The position numbers and the translations under genes were made by a program. A DNA stretch of 54,068 nucleotides from Blastococcus sp. (GTDB lineage: Bacteria; Actinomycetota; Actinomycetes; Mycobacteriales; Geodermatophilaceae), in contig JAODNN010000068.1 in assembly GCA_025465355.1 (NCBI GenBank), forward strand, positions 1-54,068. Direction: 5' to 3'. Below the pieces are notes generated by a model. It did no database searches. It had not been told where the DNA came from and worked only from the letters and a program-made list of their open reading frames with translations. Positions 32,990 through 40,100 of the stretch are shown piece after piece (position 1 is the stretch's first letter; each line of letters starts with the position of its first letter).

Positions 32990-33483
32990 GAGAGGAGCCC
33001 CCGCACCCGGAGCGCCGTGATCTCGGCCAGCTGCTGAGTGGTCTCGGCCCGCTCGGCCTCGTCGTCGTTGCCGAGCCGGCGCGTCAGTTCGGCGAGCATC
33101 TCCTCGGGGGTGCGGCCCACGGCCCGGATCAGGAAGACGTGGTCGAAGCGCTGCTCGTAGGCGCGGTTGCCGTCGACCAGGGCGGCGCGGATGTCGGCGC
33201 CGGCACCCTGCACGGAGCCCTGCTCCTGCCGGGAGGCCTGCGCTTCGCGTCCGGCGCCCGTCACGCGGTCGCCGATCCGTGGATGGGCGGCCAGCGCGAG
33301 GGCGACCTCCTCCCACGGCAGGCCGCGGGCGATCTCCCCGGCACGGGCCACGAGTGCCTCGGCGTCCGGATAGGGCCGCCCGGACACGACCACCGCGGCG
33401 AACCGGGGCGCGGCGTTGCAGGCGGTCAGCGCCTCGATCGCGCGGTCGGCGGGCTCCTCGTTGAACTCGTCGATGGCCGCCAT
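32986..33483 (-). CDS. uraD: OHCU decarboxylase
   Basis: 165 residues. It has IDEFNEEP at the start, the catalytic His in LAAHPRIGDR, the Glu in ASRQEQGSV, and FLIRAVGRTPEEML near the C-terminus, all typical of 2-oxo-4-hydroxy-4-carboxy-5-ureidoimidazoline decarboxylase. It yields S-allantoin. It is the first gene of the urate operon, starting at ATG 33483. Its promoter must lie in the 68-bp gap shared with the divergent aceB gene, so the two units may answer to one regulator. No allantoinase gene is in the window. Confidence 0.95.
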   Translation of the reverse strand: MAAIDEFNEEPADRAIEALTACNAAPRFAAVVVSGRPYPDAEALVARAGEIARGLPWEEVALALAAHPRIGDRVTGAGREAQASRQEQGSVQGAGADIRAALVDGNRAYEQRFDHVFLIRAVGRTPEEMLAELTRRLGNDDEAERAETTQQLAEITALRVRGLLS

Positions 33484-33551
33484 GGTGAGAGGATGCCACT
33501 CCCTGACCTCCGCTTTAGCGCGCTGGAGCTGATCGACACGGTGGTGGGCAC

Positions 33552-35186
33552 ATGGTGGACGTGCGCGTCGAGGGCCCGGCCGTGGAGCGGGAAGAGGAGA
33601 TCCTCACCCCGGAGGCCCTGGAGTTCGTCGCTGACCTGCAGACCCGGTTCGGCGCGCACCGCGACGCCCTGCTGGCCGCCCGCGCCGGCCGCCGCGCGGA
33701 GATCGCCGCCGCCCGGCGGATCGGCTTCCGGGAGGACAGCGCGCCGGTCCGGGCCGCCGACTGGCGGGTGCCGCCGCCACCACCCGGTCTCGTGGACCGC
33801 CGGGTCGAGATCACCGGGCCCACCGAGCCGAAGATGGCGATCAATGCGCTCAACTGCGGCGCCAACGTGTGGCTGGCCGACCTGGAGGACGCGAACACCC
33901 CCCACTGGCGCAACGTCGTCGGCGGCCAGGTCGTGCTGCACGACGCCGTCCGCCGGACGCTGTCCTTCACCGCACCCGACGGCCGCGAGTACCGGCTCCG
34001 GGAGGACGGCGAGCTGCCGACGATCGTGCCCCGCCCGCGCGGGTGGCACCTGCCCGAGCGGCACCTGCTGGTGGACGGCGCCCGGGCCGTGGGCGCGCTG
34101 GTGGACGCCGGCCTCTTCCTCTTCCACAACGCCGCCGAGCAGCTGGCGCGGGGCAGCGGGCCGTACTTCTACCTGCCCAAGATGGAGGGCTCGCCGGAGG
34201 CGCGGCTGTGGGCGCTGGTCTTCGACCGCGCCGAGCAGGTGCTCGGCCTCCCGGCCGGCTCGATCCGCGCCACCATGCTGATCGAGACCATCCCGGCGGC
34301 CTTCCAGATGGACGAGATGCTCTACGAGCTCGGCCCCCACGCCGCCGGGCTCAACGCCGGCCGGTGGGACTACCTGTTCAGCATCATCAAGGTCTTCCGG
34401 GACGCCGGACCGGACTTCGTGCTGCCCGACCGGGGTGCGGTGACCATGACCGCGCCGATGATGCGGGCCTACACCGAGAAACTGGTCGCCGTCTGCCACC
34501 GGCGCGGGGCCATGGCGATCGGCGGCATGGCCGCGGCGATCCCCAGCCGGCGGGACGCCGGGGCCGACGAGCGGGCACTCGCCAAGGTCCGGGAGGACAA
34601 GACCCGCGAGGCGGGCGACGGCTTCGACGGTTCCTGGGTCGCTCACCCGGACCTGGTGGCCACCTGCCGGGAGATCTTCGACGACGTCCTCGGCGATCGG
34701 CCCAACCAGCTCGACCGGCGGCGGGAGGACGTCCGTGTCACGCCCGAGCAGCTGCTCGACGTCGCCTCCGTGCCCGGCGCCCGGACGATGGCCGGCCTGC
34801 GCGCCAACGTCGAGGTCGCGCTCCGCTACCTGGCGGCCTGGCTCGGCGGGAACGGTGCCGTCGGCATCCACGGCCTGATGGAGGATGCCGCCACCGCCGA
34901 GATCAGCCGCTCGCAGGTGTGGCAGTGGGTGCACGCCGGCGTCGCGCTCGACACCGGGGAGACGGCGACCCGGGAGCTGGTGCGGAGGGTCGTCGCCGAG
35001 GAGGTGGCCGGGATCGGGGACCTGGACCGGCTGGAGGACGCCTGCCGGCTGTTCGAGCAGGTGGCGCTGGCCGCGGAGTTCCCCGACTTCCTCACGCTGC
35101 CGGCGTACGAGCTGATCGTAGAAGGACCCCGTCCTCCCCAACCCTCGCAGGCTCGGGTCGGGCCCCTGGACGGGGCCGCCCAGTGA
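33552..35186 (+). CDS. aceB: Malate synthase A
   Basis: 544 residues, the MSA class. It has the TIVPRPRGWHLPERH active-site Arg, MLIETIPAAFQMDEM with a magnesium-binding Glu, WDYLFSIIK, and MEDAATAEISRSQVWQW with the catalytic Asp. It condenses glyoxylate with acetyl-CoA to malate. Beside the urate operon, its likely role is to consume glyoxylate from allantoin breakdown rather than only to serve the acetate glyoxylate shunt; isocitrate lyase is not present. The last ~20 codons lie inside the 57-nt structured repeat, so the C-terminus (GPRPPQPSQARVGPLDGAAQ) is repeat-derived and probably dispensable. The stop overlaps the start of the DUF6986 gene. Confidence 0.94.
   Translation: MVDVRVEGPAVEREEEILTPEALEFVADLQTRFGAHRDALLAARAGRRAEIAAARRIGFREDSAPVRAADWRVPPPPPGLVDRRVEITGPTEPKMAINALNCGANVWLADLEDANTPHWRNVVGGQVVLHDAVRRTLSFTAPDGREYRLREDGELPTIVPRPRGWHLPERHLLVDGARAVGALVDAGLFLFHNAAEQLARGSGPYFYLPKMEGSPEARLWALVFDRAEQVLGLPAGSIRATMLIETIPAAFQMDEMLYELGPHAAGLNAGRWDYLFSIIKVFRDAGPDFVLPDRGAVTMTAPMMRAYTEKLVAVCHRRGAMAIGGMAAAIPSRRDAGADERALAKVREDKTREAGDGFDGSWVAHPDLVATCREIFDDVLGDRPNQLDRRREDVRVTPEQLLDVASVPGARTMAGLRANVEVALRYLAAWLGGNGAVGIHGLMEDAATAEISRSQVWQWVHAGVALDTGETATRELVRRVVAEEVAGIGDLDRLEDACRLFEQVALAAEFPDFLTLPAYELIVEGPRPPQPSQARVGPLDGAAQ
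35121..35177 (+). repeat. 57-nt structured repeat, copy 2
   Basis: This copy begins GAAGGACCCC and ends CGGGGCC. Compared with the copy at 15252-15308, positions 11 and 51 have both changed (C:G to G:C), keeping the outer stem CCCCGTCC/GGACGGGG. The inner hairpin survives through a G:U pair. It is translated as the aceB C-terminus and ends 5 nt before the DUF6986 start, in sense orientation. Confidence 0.8.
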
Positions 35187-36409
35187 CCTTGCCCGAGGAG
35201 GTCTACGCGGAGCTGGACCGGCGGCTGGCGCCCGTCGACGCGGCCCGGCTGGCCGCCTATCCCGGGGAGCGACCGGACCGCCAGCCGGTGCACACCTGCT
35301 ACGTCCCCGCCGACGCCGTCGTCCCGGGGCTCGCCGCCGCCTGGGGGTCCGCGGCGCTGCAGGCACTCGACGAGCACGGCCTGCCCGACCTCGGCCTCGG
35401 GCCGGAGCTGGTGGAACAGGTGCTGCCCCGGGTTCGGGCGAAGCTGGCCACCGAGCCGGTGGAGGACCTCCGGGTCGACGCCGAGGACGGCTACCGGGGC
35501 GCGCCGGACGCCGAGGACGACGACGTCCTGCGCGCCGCCGCGCTCGTGGCCGCCGACGCGGAGGCCGGGGCCGCCCCACCGTCGGTCGGCATCCGGGCCA
35601 AGTCCCTCGAAGGGCCCACCCGCCGCCGTGGCGTCCGCAGCCTCGACCTGTTCCTGGGTGCCCTCGGCACCGGGCGGCCGGCCGTGGTGACGCTCCCGAA
35701 GGTGACCGACGTCGAGCAGGTCCGGGCCTTCCTGCCGGTGCTCGAGGCCCTCGAGGCGGCGCACGGCGTCCGCCTCGCACTGGAGCTGCAGATCGAGACG
35801 CCGCAGGCGGTGCTGGGCCGCGACGGCGCGGTCACCGTTGCCCGGATGGTGCACGCGGCCGGCCCGCGACTGATCGGCCTGCACCACGGCACCTACGACT
35901 ACAGCGCCGCCCTCGGCATCGCCGCGGCCCACCAGGCCTCCGACCACCCGGCGGCCGATCTCGCCAAGCAGGTGATGCAGCTGGCGGTTGCCGGCACCGG
36001 CGCGCACGCGGTGGACGGGTCGACCAACGTCCTGCCGCTGGGCTCCCGGACACAGGTGCACGAGGCCTGGCGGGTGCACGCCCGACTGGTGACACGGGCC
36101 CTGGAACGCGGCCTCTACCAGGGGTGGGATCTGCACCCGGCCCAGCTGATCACCCGCTACACGGCCACGTACGCCTTCTTCCGCGCCGCTCTGCCGGCGG
36201 CCGCCGCGCGGCTGGCCGGCTACCTCGGCCGGACCGAGGGAGGGGTGCTCGACGAGCCCGCCACGGCCCGGGCACTGGCCATGGTCGTGCTCCGCGGGCT
36301 GGACTGCGGCGCGGTGGACGACGAAGAAGTCCGGGATTCAGGGCTTCCGGACCGGGGCATCCTGGATAGGCTCGCAGGCCGGCGGCCAGGGGGACCCAGC
36401 GGCCGCTGA
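35183..36409 (+). CDS. DUF6986 / CitE-like (HpcH/HpaI aldolase fold) protein
   Basis: 408 residues. The core is a TIM barrel of the citrate-lyase-beta type: VVTLPKVTD, LELQIETPQAVLG with a metal-binding Glu, and GLHHGTYDYSAALG with a metal-binding Asp. A substrate-proximal Arg is likely in VGIRAKSLEGPTRRR. Relatives cleave or form C-C bonds of acyl-CoA or oxoacid substrates; some CitE-like proteins have malate- or citramalate-forming activity. GTG 35183 overlaps the aceB stop (GTGA), so the two are translationally coupled. Given aceB and the urate genes, a role in glyoxylate or ureidoglycolate-derived carbon handling is likely, but the reaction is unknown. Confidence 0.82.
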   Translation: MTLPEEVYAELDRRLAPVDAARLAAYPGERPDRQPVHTCYVPADAVVPGLAAAWGSAALQALDEHGLPDLGLGPELVEQVLPRVRAKLATEPVEDLRVDAEDGYRGAPDAEDDDVLRAAALVAADAEAGAAPPSVGIRAKSLEGPTRRRGVRSLDLFLGALGTGRPAVVTLPKVTDVEQVRAFLPVLEALEAAHGVRLALELQIETPQAVLGRDGAVTVARMVHAAGPRLIGLHHGTYDYSAALGIAAAHQASDHPAADLAKQVMQLAVAGTGAHAVDGSTNVLPLGSRTQVHEAWRVHARLVTRALERGLYQGWDLHPAQLITRYTATYAFFRAALPAAAARLAGYLGRTEGGVLDEPATARALAMVVLRGLDCGAVDDEEVRDSGLPDRGILDRLAGRRPGGPSGR

Positions 36410-36458
36410 TCGTTCCCCGGCCCGCCGGAACCGCGGCGGCCCGGACGAAGGGGACCCG

Positions 36459-37097
36459 ATGACGATGACGGCTCTGCCGGCAACCGCTCCGACCGAAGCC
36501 GAGCTCGAGTTCGACCGTCAGGTCGACGCCCTCGCGCTGACCGGTCTCCCGGAGTACCGGGACCTGCCCGACAGCTGCTTCCGGGCGTGGCTGGAACCGC
36601 TCCGCGACGTGCTCCCGCAGCCCGGCCGGGCGGGTGCCCGGCTCCCGTTCGTCGTCGTCGTGCCCGACCTGCCGATGGTCGACGTGCTGGAGACCGTGCA
36701 GACGGTGGGAGGTCAGGGCTTCACGACCATGGCGGACGACGACCTGGCCCGGTTCCGCCCGCTCCCGGACCTCGACGTCCCGGGTGCTCCCTACCTGATG
36801 GTGGACGTCGACACCGGCGCGGACACCCTCAACCTGCCCCCGGCCGAGGCCCTTCCACGGATCGCCGAGGCCGGCCGCTCACCCCTCACCCTGGCCGAGG
36901 GACTGGCGGTGCTCGTCTCCGACCCGGGCGTGCTGCGGTCCCGGAACTGCTTCTCGCTGCTGGGTTCGCGGGCGGGGGACAAGCGGGTGCCGGCGCTGTG
37001 GGTGAGCGGGCGGCGGCCGCGCCTGGGCTGGTGTTACCAGGGGGCGCCGCACGCCTGGCTGGGCTCGGCCTCGTGCGGGGCGCGCCTCACCGCGTGA
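36459..37097 (+). CDS. DUF5701 family protein
   Basis: 212 residues, cytoplasmic, no transmembrane segment. It has an N-terminal helix (EAELEFDRQVDALALTGLPE), the conserved PFVVVVPDLPM and FTTMADDDLARFRPLPDLDVP strands, YLMVDVDTGADTLNLPP, and a C-terminal RNCFSLLGSRAGDKRVPALWV with GWCYQGAPHAWLGSASCG. The Cys and Trp pattern is that of the actinobacterial DUF5701 family, whose function is unknown. ATG 36459 follows AAGGGGA. It lies 49 bp after the DUF6986 gene on the same strand but has no evident link to it. Confidence 0.8.
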   Translation: MTMTALPATAPTEAELEFDRQVDALALTGLPEYRDLPDSCFRAWLEPLRDVLPQPGRAGARLPFVVVVPDLPMVDVLETVQTVGGQGFTTMADDDLARFRPLPDLDVPGAPYLMVDVDTGADTLNLPPAEALPRIAEAGRSPLTLAEGLAVLVSDPGVLRSRNCFSLLGSRAGDKRVPALWVSGRRPRLGWCYQGAPHAWLGSASCGARLTA

Positions 37098-37133
37098 GGC
37101 CGGTGGTCTCCGACGGGGATCCGGCCGCACGGC

Positions 37134-37139
37134 TACGAT
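37134..37139 (+). promoter_or_regulatory. -10 element TACGAT of the giant sensor gene
   Basis: TACGAT lies 7 nt before GTG 37147, which opens a four-codon micro-ORF rather than the kinase itself. The kinase GTG at 37158 would have a leader of only about 11 nt. Confidence 0.55.
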
Positions 37140-37146
37140 CCGGGAC

Positions 37147-37161
37147 GTGATGAGTGGGTGA
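37147..37161 (+). other. Possible leaderless micro-ORF (MMSG) coupled to the sensor gene
   Basis: GTG ATG AGT GGG TGA reads as a four-codon ORF placed exactly where leaderless translation would start. Its TGA overlaps the GTG of the sensor gene (GTGA at 37158-37161). Termination-reinitiation could therefore set sensor translation. Chance is possible with so short an ORF. Confidence 0.3.
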
Positions 37162-40100
37162 TCGAGGGCCCGCTGGAGCGCTCCCTCTTCGCCCACGGTG
37201 GTGAGCTCGGGCGCGAGATGAGCGCCCGTCAGTGGGCCGAGACCCCGGTCGGACCGCCGTCGGGGTGGCCGTCGGGGCTGCGCAACGCCGTCCGGATCGT
37301 GCTGACCTCGCGTTTCTCCATGTGGGCGGCGTGGGGCCCGGAGCTGACCACCTTCTACAACGACGCCTACCGCGAGAACACTCTGCAGGCCAAGCATCCC
37401 CGGGCGCTGGGCCGCCCGGCCCGCGAGGTGTGGGCCGAGATCTGGCACGACATCGGCCCGCGCATCCAGTCGGTGCTCGACACCGGCGTCGCGACGTGGG
37501 ACGAGGACCTGCTGCTCTTCCTGGAGCGCAGTGGCTATCCGGAGGAGACCTACCACACCTTCTCCTACAGCCCGCTCGACGGCGACGACGGCCGTATCGA
37601 GGGCATGCTCTGCGTGGTCACGGAGACCACCGAGCGGGTCGTCGGCGAGCGGCGCATGGCGCACCTGCGCGACCTGGCGGCGGCGGTGGCCACCACCCGG
37701 GTCGAGGCCGACGTGCTGGCCGCGGTCGCCGACCAGCTGGGCCGCAACCCCGCCGACCTGCTGTTCGCGGCCGTCTACCTCTTCGACGAGTCCGGGATCG
37801 CGCGGCTGGGCTGCGCCGCCGGCATCGAGCCCGGTGCGGTCGCGGCGCCGGCCGTGCTCCGGCCCGACGACGCCGCGCCGGTCTGGCCCCTGGCCCGCAT
37901 CCTGGCCGGCGAGCAGGTGCTGGTCGACGACCTCCGGGAGCGCTTCGCGGAGCTGCCCACGGGGGCATGGGCCCAGCCGCCGTCGCACGCCGTCGCCGTT
38001 CCGATCGCCTCCTCGACGCAGGGCCGGGCGCCGGTCACCGGGTTCCTCGTCGTGGGGCTGAACCCGCACCGGCGCTACGACGACGCCTACCGCGGCTTCG
38101 TCGAGCTGGTGGCCAACCAGATCGGGTCGGGGCTGCTCAACGCGGGCAGCTACGAGGCCGAGCGGCTCCGGGCGGAGGCGCTGGCCGAGCTGGACCGCGC
38201 CAAGACCGACTTCTTCAGCAACGTCAGCCACGAGTTCCGGACGCCGCTGACCCTCATCATGGGTCCGGTCGCCGAGCTGCGGGCCTCGCCCGCCGTGGAC
38301 GGCGATCCGCGGCTGCGCGAAGAACTCGAGGTCATCGAGCGCAACGCCCTGCGCCTCGGCAAGCTGGTCAACACGCTGCTCGACTTCTCCCGCATCCAGG
38401 CGGGGCGGATCGACGCCCGGTTCGAGCCGGTCGACCTCGCCGAGGTCACCACGGAACTCGCCAGCGTGTTCCGCTCGGCGGTCGAGCGCGCCGGCCTGTC
38501 GTTCGTCGTCGACTGCGCCCCGGTGACCGAGCCGGTGCACGTCGACCTCGACATGTGGGAGAAGGTCGTCCTCAACCTGCTCTCCAACGCGCTGAAGTTC
38601 ACCTTCGACGGTGAGATCGCGGTCCGGGTGCGCCAGGTGGACGGCGCGGCTCAGCTCACCGTCCACGACACCGGTACGGGCATCCCCGCCGACGAGCTCC
38701 CCAGGCTCTTCGAGCGGTTCCACCGGGTCGCCGACGGCAGGGGCCGGTCGGGTGAGGGCAGCGGCATCGGGCTGGCCATGGTGCGCGAGCTGGTCAGCCT
38801 GCACGGCGGGACGATCGCCGTGGCCAGCACCCCGGACGTCGGGACGACGTTCACCGTCACGCTCCCGCTGGGCACCGCGCATCTGCCGACCGACCGGATC
38901 GCGCCCGCGCCCGCCTCATCCGCGCCCGCGGTCTCGGCGGCGGCGGCGCCGTTCGTCGCGGAGGCGCTCCGCTGGGTGCCGTCGGTCGGGGACGCAGGGG
39001 AGCCCGACCTCGCCACCGTCACGGCGCAGCCGGCCGGCACGGGCGGACGCGTCCTGATCGCGGATGACAACGCCGACATGCGGGAGTACCTGCTCCGTCT
39101 CCTCGAGCCTCATTACGTCGTGGCTGCTGTGGGCGACGGTCGTGCCGCGCTGGAGGCCGCGCGGAGCGACCCGCCGGACCTCCTCCTCAGCGACGTGATG
39201 ATGCCCGGCATGGACGGCATGGAGCTGCTCGCCGCCTTCCGCGCCGACGGCCGGACCTCACGGATCCCGGTCGTCCTGCTGTCGGCCCGGGCCGGTCAGC
39301 AGGCCGCGGTCGAGGGGCTGGCGGCCGGCGCCGATGACTACCTCGTCAAGCCGTTCTCGGCGCAGGAGCTGCTCGCCCGCGTCGGCGCGCACCTGCACCT
39401 GGGCCGGGCCAGGCGGGCGGCCGAGGAGCGGTTCACCGCCATGGCCGACCTCGCCCCGGCGCTGATCTGGGTCGCCGACTCCGTGGGCCGGCGGGTCTTC
39501 GTCAATCGCGGCTGGACCCAGTTCACCGGGCGATCGACGAACGACGAGCTCGGCGTCGGCTGGACCGACCGGGTGCACCCGGAGGACCGCGACCGCTACG
39601 CGGAAACGGTGAACGCCGCGACAGCCGAGCGGCGGGGCTGGGAGGTCGAGTTCCGGCTCCGCAGGACCGACGGCGCCTACCACTGGCTGCTCGAGCGGGC
39701 CGTGCCGATCGGTGCCGGCGAGGCGTTCGCCGGCTATGTCGGCAGCTGCACCGACATCAACGCGCGGTTCCGGGAGACCGAGCGCCAGACGCTGCTTGCC
39801 GCCGTGGGCGCTGCGCTCGACCGCGAGACGGCGGTCGACGAACAGCTGAGCCGGCTGGCACGGCTGACCGTCGACAGCCGGCTGGCCGACCTTTGCACCG
39901 TGCGGGTCGTCGGGGAGGACGGGCACATGCGGCTCGCGGGGGTCGCCGCGCTCGACCGCGAGAGCGAATCCCTCGTGGCCGGGATGGACCCCGACACCGG
40001 GCTCGGCCTGGAGGCGGTGGCACGCGGGCGTTCGATGCTGCAGCCGTACCTGCCCGCCCCCCACGTCGTCAACGGAACGGACATGGCGTCGGTCATGGCG

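Noticed and set aside
33426-35780. Long minus-strand frame over aceB and the DUF6986 gene.
   Set aside because: Compositional shadow; the plus strand shows complete catalytic motifs.
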